The position numbers were made by a program, and so were the translations under genes. Shown here piece by piece: positions 45,203 to 55,969 of a DNA stretch of 64,000 nt (positions within the stretch are counted from its first letter, which is position 1; each line of letters begins with the position of its first letter). The stretch spans positions 85,256 through 149,255 of the forward strand of contig NZ_QFWG01000005.1 in the NCBI RefSeq assembly GCF_003143995.1. Reading direction: 5' to 3'. The notes beneath the pieces are model-generated. The model saw only the letters and a program-made list of their open reading frames with translations. It had not been told where the DNA came from and ran no database searches. The stretch is from Pseudoglutamicibacter cumminsii. GTDB lineage: Bacteria; Actinomycetota; Actinomycetes; Actinomycetales; Micrococcaceae.

Positions 45203-47070
45203 TCAGCGATGGTGTCGGCGTACTGTTCGTAGACCTTCGGGCGGCGCACCTTCATCGACGGGGTGAGGGTGCCGTCGTCTTCGTTGAAGTCCTCTTCGAG
45301 GATCACGAACTTCCGGATCGATTCAGCGCGGGACACGGTCGCGTTGGCGCGGTTGATGTACGACTGGATTTCTTCGTGGACGCGGCTGTTATTGAGGGCG
45401 TCGCTGAAGCGTGCCACGCCGGAGACTTTCTCGGCCTTCGCCCAGATCTGTAGCTCCTCTTCGTCGAGGGTTACGAGCGCGGAGACGAACGGCTTGTCAT
45501 CGCCCACAAGCACAACCTGGGAGACGATACGGCCTTCGCGCACGATCTCCTCGAGCGGACCCGGGACAACGTTCTTGCCGCCCGCGGTGACGATGATGTC
45601 CTTCTTACGGCCCGTGACCGTGAGGAAGCCATCTTCGTCAAGCTCGCCGAGGTCGCCGGTCGCGAAGAATCCGTCTTCGTCGAACGCTTTCTCTGTGGCT
45701 TCTGGGTTGTTCCAGTAGCCTGCGAAAACGCCGATGCCTTTCGCGAGGATCTCGCCGTCGTCTGCGATGCGCACGCAGGTTCCGGGGATCGGCAGGCCAA
45801 CCGAGCCGACGCGTTGTTTACCCGGCATGTTGACGGTCAGCGGCGCCGTGGTTTCGGTGAGTCCATAGCCTTCGAGGACGCCGAGGCCGATCGCGTTGAA
45901 GAAGTGCGCGAGGTCGGGGAACAGGGGTGAAGCGCCGGAGATCGAGTAGCGCACTTCGCCGCCCATGATCTCGCGGATCTTGGGGTACACGAGTTTGTTG
46001 TAGAGCCGGTATTCGGTTGCGTGGAGCGGGTTGACGCGTGGCTTAGGTTTGCCGCGGCGCACGAGGTCCTGGGCACGGCCTCGTCGGGTCGCTACGTAGC
46101 GTGCGCGCCGGAAGATGAAGCCCTTGCCGTCGGCTTCTGCCTTCGCGAGCCCACCGGCCATGAGTTTTTCGTAGATGCGCGGTACCGCGAGCAGGAACGT
46201 CGGTTTGATGTTCGGAAGGTCTCGCGTGACGGTGTGAGGTGAGCAGTGCGAAACCGTGACGTCGCGGTACATGCACGCGTGTTGCACGGCGCGGGCAAGA
46301 ATATGGGCCAGCGGGAGGAACAGCGCTGTGCGGCCGTTGTTCCCAACAACCTCGCTGAGGTGCTCGACGAGGTTGACGGCTACCAGCGAAATGTTGCCGT
46401 GGGTAATGATGCAGCCCTTGGGTCGGCCGACGGTTCCGGAGGTGTAGACGAGGGTCGCGGGGTCGTCGAGGCCAGGACGGCTACGGCGGCGGTCGACTTC
46501 GTCGTCCGGGACGGCGGAGTCTCGCCCTGAGGCCATGAGGTCGGCGAGGCCCGCGCCGATCGGCACGCCGTCGTAGAGGACGGTGGCCGGGTGCCCGGCT
46601 TCATTGGCGACGTCCATGCGGAGGTGGCGGGGCGCCTTGTCCGCCGGCAGGTTGGCGACGGCTTGCGCGGCCGGGTCTGACGCATCGGGGGTCTGGGTGA
46701 GGATGTGGGACGCCCTGGAGTCGGTGAGGATCCATTCGATCTGTGAGATCGAGGAGGTCTCGTAGATCGACACAGAGATGCCGCCTGCGAACCACGCGGC
46801 TTGTTCCGCAAGCGCCCATTCGAAGGACGTTGGCGCCATGATCGCGAGCACGGAACCTTCTTCGAAGCCGTTAGCGATGAGGGCCTTCGCGAGGTCGGTC
46901 ACGAGGCGTTTGTAGTGCGCTGCTGTGACGTCTACCCACTTGTCAGTATCGGGGTCGTAGACGGAGTAGACAGGCAGTGGCTTGTTGCGTGCAATCCGGT
47001 CTAGCAACAGCTGTGGCGTGTTGTAGCTGGATGGCAGCGTCTCAAGTTGCGGCATGCACCGTTCGCGCAC
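45181..47070 (-). CDS. Long-chain fatty acid-CoA ligase
   Basis: AMP-forming ligase (629 aa) that activates long-chain fatty acids to acyl-CoA for degradation or lipid synthesis. The phosphate loop YTSGTVGRPKG (about 209-219), the AMP-binding EGYGLTETTAP (about 394) and the hinge motif GRKKDIIVTAGGKNV (about 488) are intact. GTG at 47070 with GGAG 5 nt upstream. A ~25-residue stretch near 320-350 is rich in Arg/Lys. It is followed (divergent side, 68 bp) by pmt on the same strand; no functional link is evident. Confidence 0.93.
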   Translation of the reverse strand: MRERCMPQLETLPSSYNTPQLLLDRIARNKPLPVYSVYDPDTDKWVDVTAAHYKRLVTDLAKALIANGFEEGSVLAIMAPTSFEWALAEQAAWFAGGISVSIYETSSISQIEWILTDSRASHILTQTPDASDPAAQAVANLPADKAPRHLRMDVANEAGHPATVLYDGVPIGAGLADLMASGRDSAVPDDEVDRRRSRPGLDDPATLVYTSGTVGRPKGCIITHGNISLVAVNLVEHLSEVVGNNGRTALFLPLAHILARAVQHACMYRDVTVSHCSPHTVTRDLPNIKPTFLLAVPRIYEKLMAGGLAKAEADGKGFIFRRARYVATRRGRAQDLVRRGKPKPRVNPLHATEYRLYNKLVYPKIREIMGGEVRYSISGASPLFPDLAHFFNAIGLGVLEGYGLTETTAPLTVNMPGKQRVGSVGLPIPGTCVRIADDGEILAKGIGVFAGYWNNPEATEKAFDEDGFFATGDLGELDEDGFLTVTGRKKDIIVTAGGKNVVPGPLEEIVREGRIVSQVVLVGDDKPFVSALVTLDEEELQIWAKAEKVSGVARFSDALNNSRVHEEIQSYINRANATVSRAESIRKFVILEEDFNEDDGTLTPSMKVRRPKVYEQYADTIAEMYRKRK

Positions 47071-47138
47071 TGTTTCTCCTGGTTGTTAGGTGGATGGAAA
47101 CGGGTAGGTCTGAGAGTAGTTCCGTGGAGTCTCGGGTT

Positions 47139-48815
47139 TTACGTCCAGCTTGGAAGCCAGATGCGCCACTGTATTTCTTCGCTGAAGAGTGTCTGCCCGG
47201 TGACGATCGGCAGGAAGAACGCTGAGACAAGCAGGATGATGAGCACGATGCCGGCGACGGCGGCCGTGCGGATCTTCGCTTGCCGCGGTGCTGTTCCCGC
47301 CGGTGGCGCGAGCATCCGTAGAGCGTAGACGACGGCGAGGATCCAGCTGAGCTGGAAGCCGGTTGTGTAGAAGAAGAACATGGTGCGTTCTGGGTAGAAC
47401 AGCCATGGGATGTAGCCGGCCACCACCCCGGCGAGGATCATGAGGGCCGCCCAGTCGCGGCGTGCGAGGAACGCCCACAGCACGATCAGGATGCTGATGG
47501 TTCCGGCCCACCACAGGATCGGGTTGGGGAGATCGGTGACAACTTGGACGCAGTTGCGGCCGGTTTCGCATGGGACGCCATCGCGTTTGGTGGTGTCCCA
47601 TTTGAAGAGGGTCGGGCGGCCTGCGACGAGCCACGTCCAGGGGTTTGAAGCCCATCCGTGGTCTTTGGTCAGCCCCGTGTGGAACGCGTAAGCCTTGCCG
47701 TGGTAGGTGATGAGGTCCGCGAGTGAGCCAGGGAAGATCTTGACCCAAGATGCGCCTTCGCGCGCCGCGAGCCCGTGCCCCCATGCACGCGGTTCCAGCA
47801 TCCAAGGGATCCACGTGGCAAGGTAGGTGAGCGCCGCAACGGGTACAACACGGATGAACGCGGGGATGCCGTTGTGCAGGATTCCGCCCGTGAGCCAGCG
47901 TTCGATCCCAGCGGTGCGGCGGGCCTGGCAGTCCCACCACACGATCAGCAAGCCGAACACTGCGACGAACGTGATGCCGGACCATTTGACCGCGCACAGC
48001 GCGCCGAGCGAGATCCCGACCCCGAGCTGCCACGGGCGAGACCACAAGCGTGGCCCCATGCCGCCGTAAAGAGTTCCGTGACTGCCGGCTGCACTAGAAG
48101 CGCTACTGCCGCCGGCGAGCGCGTACGCGAGTTTGCGGCGTCCGTGATCGCGGTCGACGAGCACGAACCACGCCACGATCGTGATGAACATGAAGTAGAA
48201 GATGTCGAGGATGCCGGTCCTCGACAGCGCGATCTGTTGCCCGTCGAGGGCTACGAACAGGCCGGCCAGGCCACCCCACACAGCCGAGCGGAACAGGCGG
48301 GTTGCGGCCATCGTCGTGAATACTGCGGCGAGCGTTCCTGCGAAAGCCGCAGCGGCGCGCCAACCGAAACCGGAGTCAGTTCCGAAGATCGCCATACCGA
48401 GCGCCATGATCCACTTACCGAGCGGTGGGTGGACGACGTAGGAAGGGTTATCGTTCGGGGTCGCGGTGCCGTTGACGAAGGCGTCGTTGATGTCTTTAGG
48501 CCATTCGCGTTCGTAGCCGTAGTTCAGCAGCGAATACGCGTCTTTGACGTAGTAGGTTTCGTCGAAAATCAGCGAGGACGGGTGCGACAAGTTCCAGAAC
48601 CGGACAACCGCGGCGACCACGCCAATCAGTAGCGGCAGCCACCAGCGGGCGTGTGAAACGACTGCGTTGAGCTTGCCTCCAGGCATTCCGGTGAGGCGGA
48701 GGAGCAACTCGTCAAGGCTCGGCTTCGATCGGGTCAACGCAGCACCCTGGTTGTTGCGGGCGTGCCGTTGCCGTTGAACAGTCGATGCGGTAGGCGCGGA
48801 AACAGTCACAGGCAC
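47139..48815 (-). CDS. pmt: Polyprenyl-phosphate-mannose--protein O-mannosyltransferase
   Basis: GT39 integral membrane enzyme (558 aa) that transfers mannose from a polyprenyl carrier to Ser/Thr of secreted proteins. The catalytic acidic pair lies in LIFDETYYVKDA (about 80-91) in the first external loop, HPPLGKW follows, and about 10-11 hydrophobic helices cover the rest. The start is GTG at 48815 or 48809; TAGAGT lies 2 or 8 nt upstream, so a leaderless transcript is plausible. Divergent from rsmI, the same pair as in mycobacteria (Rv1002c/Rv1003). Substrate supply would come from manA and manC. Confidence 0.94.
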   Translation of the reverse strand: MPVTVSAPTASTVQRQRHARNNQGAALTRSKPSLDELLLRLTGMPGGKLNAVVSHARWWLPLLIGVVAAVVRFWNLSHPSSLIFDETYYVKDAYSLLNYGYEREWPKDINDAFVNGTATPNDNPSYVVHPPLGKWIMALGMAIFGTDSGFGWRAAAAFAGTLAAVFTTMAATRLFRSAVWGGLAGLFVALDGQQIALSRTGILDIFYFMFITIVAWFVLVDRDHGRRKLAYALAGGSSASSAAGSHGTLYGGMGPRLWSRPWQLGVGISLGALCAVKWSGITFVAVFGLLIVWWDCQARRTAGIERWLTGGILHNGIPAFIRVVPVAALTYLATWIPWMLEPRAWGHGLAAREGASWVKIFPGSLADLITYHGKAYAFHTGLTKDHGWASNPWTWLVAGRPTLFKWDTTKRDGVPCETGRNCVQVVTDLPNPILWWAGTISILIVLWAFLARRDWAALMILAGVVAGYIPWLFYPERTMFFFYTTGFQLSWILAVVYALRMLAPPAGTAPRQAKIRTAAVAGIVLIILLVSAFFLPIVTGQTLFSEEIQWRIWLPSWT

Positions 48816-48833
48816 ACTCTACTGAACTGTGCT

Positions 48834-48883
48834 GAATTATGCGGCTGAAGGCTCTATTGAATTATGTGGCTGAAGGCTCTGTT
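48834..48883. repeat. 25-bp tandem duplication in the pmt-rsmI divergent region
   Basis: Two copies (48834-48858 and 48859-48883) with two mismatches; each contains GGCTGAAGGCTCT. The second copy runs into the proposed -35 element of rsmI and the first lies just upstream of pmt, so it duplicates promoter DNA. Confidence 0.92.
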
Positions 48884-48912
48884 GAGTAAGGCGTGAAATA
48901 GGTGGGTAGGCT
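48882..48912 (+). promoter_or_regulatory. rsmI promoter (TTGAGT / TAGGCT), predicted leaderless
   Basis: TTGAGT 48882-48887, 19-nt spacer, TAGGCT 48907-48912, which ends 6 nt before the GTG at 48919. Confidence 0.5.
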
Positions 48913-48918
48913 GGTGGT

Positions 48919-49764
48919 GTGAGTGACGTAACTGGGCGCATCGAGATTGCTGGAACCCCCATCGGGAATATCGCGGATGCGAGCCCGAGGCTGGTTACGG
49001 CGTTAGAAGAGGCCGATGTGGTTGCGTGCGAAGACACGCGGACCACGGCGAAGCTGTTGCGGGCTTTAGGCATCAGGGCTCGCGGTGAGTTGGTTGCGTA
49101 TCACGAACATAATGAGCGTTCGCGTGCCGAGGAGCTAGTTGATAAGGCTCGCCGCGGCGCTCACGTTGTGGTGGTGAGCGATGCAGGCATGCCTGGTATC
49201 TCTGACCCGGGCTACCGGATTGTTGCGCAGGCTGTGGTTGAGGATGTGCCTGTCACGGTGATTCCGGGACCGTCCGCTTTGATTTGTGCTCTGGCGGCCT
49301 CGGGGCTTCCCACTGACCGGTTCACGTTTGAAGGTTTCATGCCGCGGAAAGCATCGGAACGCACCTCTGTGATCCGGGCACTCAGCACCGAGACCCGCAC
49401 CGTCGTGTTTTATGAGACCCCGCATCGGATCGAAGCGACGCTCGAGGCGCTCGCCGAAGGTTTGGGCGGTGACCGTCGTGCCGTGATTTCGCGTGAGATC
49501 ACCAAAATGTATGAGGAGCATCGGCGCGGCACGCTCGATGAGCTGCTTGCGGGGGTCGTGGCGGATCCGCCGCGGGGCGAGATCGTGGTGGTGCTCGAAG
49601 GCGCTTCGGAACAGGTTGAAGCGAGCGTCGATGAGCTGGTTCCGGTGGTCTTGGAACGTGTCGCTGAAGGGGAGCGGCTCAAGGACGTATGTAAGTCGCT
49701 CGCGGAGGCCTATGGCGTCTCGCGCCGTGAACTGTATGACGCGGCGGTCAAAGCTCGCCCATAG
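48919..49764 (+). CDS. rsmI: 16S rRNA (cytidine(1402)-2'-O)-methyltransferase
   Basis: SAM-dependent enzyme (281 aa) that 2'-O-methylates C1402 in the decoding centre of 16S rRNA. The N-terminal GTPIGNIAD, CEDTRTT, SDAGMPGISDPG and IPGPSALICAL motifs are all present in order. GTG start with leaderless spacing from TAGGCT. Two TTA leucine codons fall in the first 50 residues. Divergent from pmt. Confidence 0.96.
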   Translation: MSDVTGRIEIAGTPIGNIADASPRLVTALEEADVVACEDTRTTAKLLRALGIRARGELVAYHEHNERSRAEELVDKARRGAHVVVVSDAGMPGISDPGYRIVAQAVVEDVPVTVIPGPSALICALAASGLPTDRFTFEGFMPRKASERTSVIRALSTETRTVVFYETPHRIEATLEALAEGLGGDRRAVISREITKMYEEHRRGTLDELLAGVVADPPRGEIVVVLEGASEQVEASVDELVPVVLERVAEGERLKDVCKSLAEAYGVSRRELYDAAVKARP

Positions 49765-49934
49765 GGTGAGCGTCCGTATTGATCCGGCGAAACATGCAAC
49801 GAAATATGGCGCCGGACCAACGATCTGCGGACGAAATGCAACGTCGCTTTCTGGTGGAATAGTTCACATCACATATAAGTTGAGCTAAGTAGACCTCGAT
49901 AACCGGTGTCGATAACCCGTAACAAAGGAGAGCC

Positions 49935-51413
49935 ATGACTTCACAGCGCGAAGCCGAACTGCTGGAATCAGTCCCGAAGGGCTTGCTGATTAATGGTGAA
50001 TGGCGTGATGCCTCCGATGGTGGCACGTTTGATGTTCTCGACCCTGCAACAGGCAAGGTGCTGGCTACGCTCGCCTCGGCTACGTCTGAGGATGCGATGG
50101 CTGCGTTGGATGCCGCCGATGCGGTTCAGGCCGAGTGGGCGCGCACCCCTGCCCGTGAGCGTTCCGAGATTCTGCGTCGCGGTTTCGAGCTCATTCAGGA
50201 GCGCGCCGAGGACTTCGCTCTGCTCATGACGCTGGAGATGGGTAAGCCTCTGAACGAGGCGATGGGCGAGGTCAAGTACGGCAACGAGTTCATGCGTTGG
50301 TTCTCTGAGGAAGCGGTTCGCCATAACGGCCGTTACAACGCAACGCCTGAGGGCAACATGAAGATGATCGTGCAGCACAAGCCGGTTGGTCCGTGCTTGC
50401 TGATCACGCCGTGGAACTTTCCGCTCGCTATGGCCACCCGCAAGGTTGCTCCTGCAGTGGCTGCTGGTTGCACGATGGTTCTGAAGCCAGCCAAGTTGAC
50501 TCCACTGACTGCACAGCTGTTCGCGCAGGTCATGATGGAAGCTGGCCTCCCTGCGGGTGTCCTCAATGTTGTGGCAGGTCAGTCCGCATCGAAGATTTCT
50601 GGCCCGATCATGAAGGATCAGCGTCTGCGCAAGGTTTCCTTCACGGGCTCGACTCCTGTCGGCCGCCAGCTGCTCAAGGACGCTGCTGACAACGTTCTGC
50701 GTACGTCGATGGAGTTGGGCGGTAACGCTCCGTTCATCGTGTTCGATGACGCCGACATTGACGATGCGGTCGAAGGCGCTATGGCTGCGAAGATGCGCAA
50801 CATGGGTGAAGCATGCACCGCGGCGAACCGTTTCTTGGTTCAGGATTCGGTTGCTGAGGAGTTCACCCGCAAGTTCGCGGAGAAGATGGCAGCACTCAAG
50901 CCGGGCCGCGGCACCGAAGAAGGCGTCAACGTTGGCCCGATTATCGAGGAGTCCGCACGTGAGGACATCCACGCGATCGTGACCAAGGCCGTTGAGCAGG
51001 GCGCCAAGGTAGCGACCGGCGGCGAGAAGGTTGAAGGCGACGGCTACTTCTACAAGCCGACCGTTTTGACGGACGTTCCGAACGACGCCCAGATTCTGCG
51101 TGAAGAGATCTTCGGCCCGGTTGCTCCGGTGACGACGTTCTCCACCGAGGACGAAGCGATCAAGCTCGCTAACGCTTCCGAATACGGCTTGGCCTCCTAC
51201 ATTTACTCTAAGGACTACAACCGCCTGATCCGCGTTGCTGATCAGATCGAGTTCGGCTTGGTCGGCTTCAACCAGGGTGTGATCTCCAACGCAGCGGCAC
51301 CGTTCGGTGGCGTCAAGCAGTCCGGCCTCGGCCGCGAAGGTGGCGCTGAAGGTATCGAGGAGTACAGCACCGTTCAGTACATCGGTATCGCTGACCCGTA
51401 CGCCAAGAAGTAA
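49935..51413 (+). CDS. gabD: NAD(P)-dependent succinate-semialdehyde dehydrogenase
   Basis: Aldehyde dehydrogenase (492 aa) that most likely oxidises succinate semialdehyde to succinate (GABA degradation or a TCA bypass). The catalytic Cys lies in GEACTAANR (about 295) and the general-base Glu in MELGGNAP (about 260); FTGSTPVGRQL is the cofactor-phosphate region. Substrate assignment within the family is by overall resemblance only. AAAGGAG precedes the ATG. The 170-bp upstream gap carries a TCGATAACC duplication near 49897-49920. A GABA-type amidohydrolase-like gene (57.8 kb) could belong to the same route but is not linked. Confidence 0.88.
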   Translation: MTSQREAELLESVPKGLLINGEWRDASDGGTFDVLDPATGKVLATLASATSEDAMAALDAADAVQAEWARTPARERSEILRRGFELIQERAEDFALLMTLEMGKPLNEAMGEVKYGNEFMRWFSEEAVRHNGRYNATPEGNMKMIVQHKPVGPCLLITPWNFPLAMATRKVAPAVAAGCTMVLKPAKLTPLTAQLFAQVMMEAGLPAGVLNVVAGQSASKISGPIMKDQRLRKVSFTGSTPVGRQLLKDAADNVLRTSMELGGNAPFIVFDDADIDDAVEGAMAAKMRNMGEACTAANRFLVQDSVAEEFTRKFAEKMAALKPGRGTEEGVNVGPIIEESAREDIHAIVTKAVEQGAKVATGGEKVEGDGYFYKPTVLTDVPNDAQILREEIFGPVAPVTTFSTEDEAIKLANASEYGLASYIYSKDYNRLIRVADQIEFGLVGFNQGVISNAAAPFGGVKQSGLGREGGAEGIEEYSTVQYIGIADPYAKK

Positions 51414-51546
51414 GACCTCTTATGTAAGTCGGTGACCAAGCTGGTCGCTGACAGAACGCGGTGGCCATCGCTGATGCGGTGGCCACCGCGTCGTTAATGA
51501 CGCCGCATCCTCAAGCCCCTGTGCCATTAAGCCCCCTGCGCATCGA

Positions 51547-51552
51547 TAAGGT
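51547..51552 (+). promoter_or_regulatory. Candidate -10 element (TAAGGT) of tatD, leaderless spacing
   Basis: TAAGGT ends 7 nt before the ATG at 51560. Confidence 0.45.
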
Positions 51553-51559
51553 TGTTGAC

Positions 51560-52525
51560 ATGTGTTCTGTGATTCCTGGTGAAACTCCACGCTTATACGT
51601 CCCCGAAGCCCATGAGGGGCTCGGTGATGACAGCGGGCGCAAGCGCGCGGCCGTGAACGAACAGGGTTCTCGCCGTAAGTTGGAGTATCCACCGGCGCCG
51701 GAGCCGCTGCCGGTACCTGTGATCGATAATCACACGCACATGGATTTTCATGATGGCGATGTCGCGTTGTCTGTAACCCAGCACATGGACGTTGCCGAGC
51801 AGGTCGGCATTTCCGGTGCGATCCAGGTGGGGACCGACGTTGAGTCTTCGCGTTGGTCTGTTGCGGCGGCGGAGGCAGACCGTCGGGTGCTTGCCGCTGT
51901 TGCTTTGCATCCGAACGATGCGGCGCGCGCCTCCGCTGAAGGCACGCTTGATGATGACTTGTCAGTCATTGAACAGTTGGCCGCGCATCCGCGAGTTCGC
52001 GCGATCGGGGAGACCGGCCTGGATTACTTCCGGACCACGGAGGACGGCTGGGCTGGCCAGCATGAGTCGTTCCGCCGGCACCTTGATATTGCGCGGCGGT
52101 TGAACTTGCCGGTTCAGATCCACGACCGTGATGCGCACGAGGACACGGTCCGGATCCTGGAGGAAGAGAACTTCGACGGCACGGTCGTCTTCCACTGCTT
52201 CTCTGGCCCGGTTTCGATGGCGCAGAAGGCTCGCGAGAAGGGCTGGTACGTTTCTTTCGGCGGGACAGCGACCTTCAAGAACAACCATGAGTTGCGCGAA
52301 GCGATCATCGCTGCCGGTCCGCAGCTTCTGATGGCCGAAACGGACGCACCGTTTTTGACGGCTCACCCGTTCCGTGGGCGACCGAACGCTCCGTACATGA
52401 CCCCGTACGCTGTTCGCTATGTCGCGGAGATGTTCGGGTGGGATCTAGATGAGTTTTGCCACATTCTCACTGAGAACAGCGAGCGCGTTTACGGTGATTT
52501 TGACGCGGGTTTCACGCAATTTTGA
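51560..52525 (+). CDS. tatD: TatD family metal-dependent hydrolase
   Basis: Metallohydrolase (321 aa) of the TatD DNase family, involved in DNA repair or RNA quality control. Metal ligands are visible as DNHTHMD, GETGLDYFR, HDRDAHED, FHCFSG and ETDAPFL in the normal order. The N-terminal ~55 residues before DNHTHMD are a non-catalytic extension. ATG 51560 is chosen because a -10-like hexamer is at leaderless distance. Located upstream of rpf-rsmA-ispE as in many actinobacteria. Confidence 0.93.
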   Translation: MCSVIPGETPRLYVPEAHEGLGDDSGRKRAAVNEQGSRRKLEYPPAPEPLPVPVIDNHTHMDFHDGDVALSVTQHMDVAEQVGISGAIQVGTDVESSRWSVAAAEADRRVLAAVALHPNDAARASAEGTLDDDLSVIEQLAAHPRVRAIGETGLDYFRTTEDGWAGQHESFRRHLDIARRLNLPVQIHDRDAHEDTVRILEEENFDGTVVFHCFSGPVSMAQKAREKGWYVSFGGTATFKNNHELREAIIAAGPQLLMAETDAPFLTAHPFRGRPNAPYMTPYAVRYVAEMFGWDLDEFCHILTENSERVYGDFDAGFTQF

Positions 52526-52589
52526 CTACGGAGCGCGTCTGGCCTGGACCGGGTGGAACGCTTTTCTCAGGCATCTGGAGTAGCTCTTA

Positions 52590-52616
52590 GATAACGATTA
52601 GGTTACGATTGTTATC
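52590..52616 (+). promoter_or_regulatory. Candidate regulator-binding region upstream of rpf
   Basis: GATAAC (52590-52595) and GTTATC (52611-52616) form an inverted repeat with a 15-nt spacer, and ACGATT recurs at 11-bp spacing inside it (52594 and 52605). On the minus strand this gives GTAAC/ATAAC half-sites of the kind bound by MtrA-type regulators. The assignment is inference; no c-di-AMP riboswitch, common upstream of rpf genes, could be recognised in 52526-52751. Confidence 0.35.
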
Positions 52617-52625
52617 GCATCGTGA

Positions 52626-53944
<1,319 letters not shown>

Positions 53945-53961
53945 AGCTAAGTAAATACAGT

Positions 53962-54008
53962 TCAAGCCCACGATGCAGCGGAACCCAACCGCGGCGTCGT
54001 GGGCTTGA
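53962..54008 (+). terminator. Terminator of rpf
   Basis: Outer 12-bp stem (TCAAGCCCACGA 53962-53973 with TCGTGGGCTTGA 53997-54008) enclosing an inner GCGG/CCGC stem; no T-tract beyond TCTG. Confidence 0.75.
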
Positions 54009-54023
54009 TCTGTTGTGGGACAT

Positions 54024-54029
54024 TAGGAT
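54024..54029 (+). promoter_or_regulatory. Candidate -10 element (TAGGAT) of rsmA-ispE, leaderless spacing
   Basis: TAGGAT ends 7 nt before the ATG at 54037 and resolves which of three in-frame starts is used. Confidence 0.45.
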
Positions 54030-54036
54030 GAAGGGG

Positions 54037-54939
54037 ATGACTCACGTATCTGAAACCCCGGCTTCGGCTCCGCTTTTGGGGGCGGCTCATATTCGCGCGC
54101 TCGCTGAAGAGCTTGATGTGACCCCGACTAAGACGCTGGGGCAGAACTTCGTGATCGATGGAAACACGATCCGTAGGATCGTCGCCGCGGCTGACTTGGC
54201 TGGCGATGAGACGGTTCTGGAGGTGGGGCCGGGGCTTGGGTCGCTGACGTTGGGGATCCTCGATGCGGCTGAGCGAGTGATCGCGGTCGAGATCGACCCA
54301 CGTTTGGCGGGGCGGCTTCCGCGCACGGTTGAGGAATGGCGGCCGGAGACACACCAGAACCTCACGGTCATCAACGAGGACGCGCTCAAGGTCACCGAGC
54401 TCCCTGCCGCGCCCGATGCGCTGGTTGCGAACCTCCCGTATAACGTCGCGGTCCCGGTGGTGCTGCATCTTCTGGCGCAGTTTGAGAGCATCCGTTCCGG
54501 CCTGGTTATGGTGCAAGACGAGGTGGCTGACCGTTTGGCTGCTCGGCCAGGGAACAAGCTGTACGGGGTGCCTTCGGTCAAGGGCACGTGGTACGGCACG
54601 ATGACGAAGGCCGGTGTCATCGGGATGAACGTTTTCTGGCCTGCACCCAAGATCCGTTCGGGGCTGGTTGCGTTTCAGCGCGGGCCTGAGCGCGGCGATG
54701 AAGCGCTGCGGGAGGCGACGTTCGCGGTGATCGATGCGGCGTTCGCTCAGCGGCGTAAGACGTTGCGCGCGGCTCTCGCTGGGTGGGCAGGTTCCGCTGC
54801 CGCCGCGGAGGAATACTTGCGTGCCGCGGGGGTGGACCCGCAACTTCGCGGCGAGAAGCTCGAGATCGAACAGTTCATCGCGATCGCCCGCGCGCGAGCC
54901 GGTGCTACAGATGGCGCGGCAGAGGATGGTGCGGAATGA
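54037..54939 (+). CDS. rsmA: 16S rRNA (adenine(1518)/(1519)-N6)-dimethyltransferase
   Basis: Dimethylates A1518 and A1519 of 16S rRNA (KsgA; loss gives kasugamycin resistance); 300 aa. The N-terminal [10 protein letters not shown], the SAM loop [11 protein letters not shown] and motif [12 protein letters not shown] are intact, followed by the C-terminal helical domain. ATG 54037 is preferred because TAGGAT lies 7 nt upstream; ATG 54028 and GTG 54013 are alternatives. Its stop overlaps the ispE start by 4 nt. Confidence 0.95.
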   Translation: MTHVSETPASAPLLGAAHIRALAEELDVTPTKTLGQNFVIDGNTIRRIVAAADLAGDETVLEVGPGLGSLTLGILDAAERVIAVEIDPRLAGRLPRTVEEWRPETHQNLTVINEDALKVTELPAAPDALVANLPYNVAVPVVLHLLAQFESIRSGLVMVQDEVADRLAARPGNKLYGVPSVKGTWYGTMTKAGVIGMNVFWPAPKIRSGLVAFQRGPERGDEALREATFAVIDAAFAQRRKTLRAALAGWAGSAAAAEEYLRAAGVDPQLRGEKLEIEQFIAIARARAGATDGAAEDGAE

Positions 54940-55913
54940 GCGTTCCGTTGCTTGAAGAACAATCGGGTTTTGCTCGCTCTGTCACGGCTCGAGCCCCGGG
55001 CAAGATCAACGTCAGCTTTGAATGCGGCGACCCGCGCGAAGATGGCTTCCACCCGGTAGCGACGCTGTATCTCGCGGTCGGGCTGGATGAGCAAGTCACG
55101 GCACTGTACCGCGCGGACGGCGAGATCACCGCGGAACTAGATGACGCATCGACCATTGCGGTGGACCGCGAAACGTTCCCGGTGGGTGCAGACAACCTCG
55201 CTGTCAAAGCCGCGCTCGCGTTGCGTGAGGCGACCGGCGTGAAAGCAGGCGCTGACCTGCGGATCCTCAAACGCGTTCCGGTCGCCGGCGGGATGGGCGG
55301 CGGCTCAGCCGATGCGGCGGCAGCGCTCGTGGCCTGCAACGCGTTGTGGGAAACACACTTGACGCGACAAGACCTCGCTTCGATCGCGGCGCGGCTCGGT
55401 TCCGACGTCCCGTTCGCGCTGTATGGGGGAGCGGCCGTCGGTTTGGGGCGCGGCGAGGACCTCGCCCCGGTTCCGTTGCGTTCGGAGTCCCATTGGGTTT
55501 TGATCCCGGCTTCTTATGGGCTTTCGACGCCCAAGGTTTACGGGGAGCTCGACCGCCAACGTGCACGAGCTGGCCTGAGCTTTCCGGCACCCAAGGAAGT
55601 TTCGCCTGAGGTTCTGCACGCGCTGCTCGAAGGGGATCCGCATAAGCTCGCGGCCTCGGTCCATAACGACCTCACGCCGGCGAGCATCGCCCTCGCACCG
55701 GAGCTCGCGCACGTGATTGAACGGGCGGAAGACGCCGGCGCGCTCAAAGCTATCGTTTCGGGCTCCGGGCCAACACTCGCGTGCATCGCGCGTTCGTCCG
55801 CCCACGCCGAACGGATCTCAATGCAGGTGCGTGACGAACTCGACGTACAAACGATCGTGGTGAGCGCCCCCGCGGCAGGCGCATCCATCGTCCCGCACAG
55901 CGGCAGTTTCTAG
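54936..55913 (+). CDS. ispE: 4-diphosphocytidyl-2-C-methyl-D-erythritol kinase
   Basis: GHMP kinase (325 aa) of the MEP isoprenoid pathway, supplying IPP/DMAPP to UppS. The N-terminal [14 protein letters not shown], the ATP loop [16 protein letters not shown] (about 110-125) and the C-terminal GSGPTLACI are present. The ATG overlaps the rsmA stop (ATGA), so translation is coupled, as in many actinobacteria. Confidence 0.95.
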   Translation: MSVPLLEEQSGFARSVTARAPGKINVSFECGDPREDGFHPVATLYLAVGLDEQVTALYRADGEITAELDDASTIAVDRETFPVGADNLAVKAALALREATGVKAGADLRILKRVPVAGGMGGGSADAAAALVACNALWETHLTRQDLASIAARLGSDVPFALYGGAAVGLGRGEDLAPVPLRSESHWVLIPASYGLSTPKVYGELDRQRARAGLSFPAPKEVSPEVLHALLEGDPHKLAASVHNDLTPASIALAPELAHVIERAEDAGALKAIVSGSGPTLACIARSSAHAERISMQVRDELDVQTIVVSAPAAGASIVPHSGSF

Positions 55914-55969
55914 GGGCCTGGCCTCCCACCGCTCACTCAACCAACCATTCAGAAGGAAACCCCACACAG

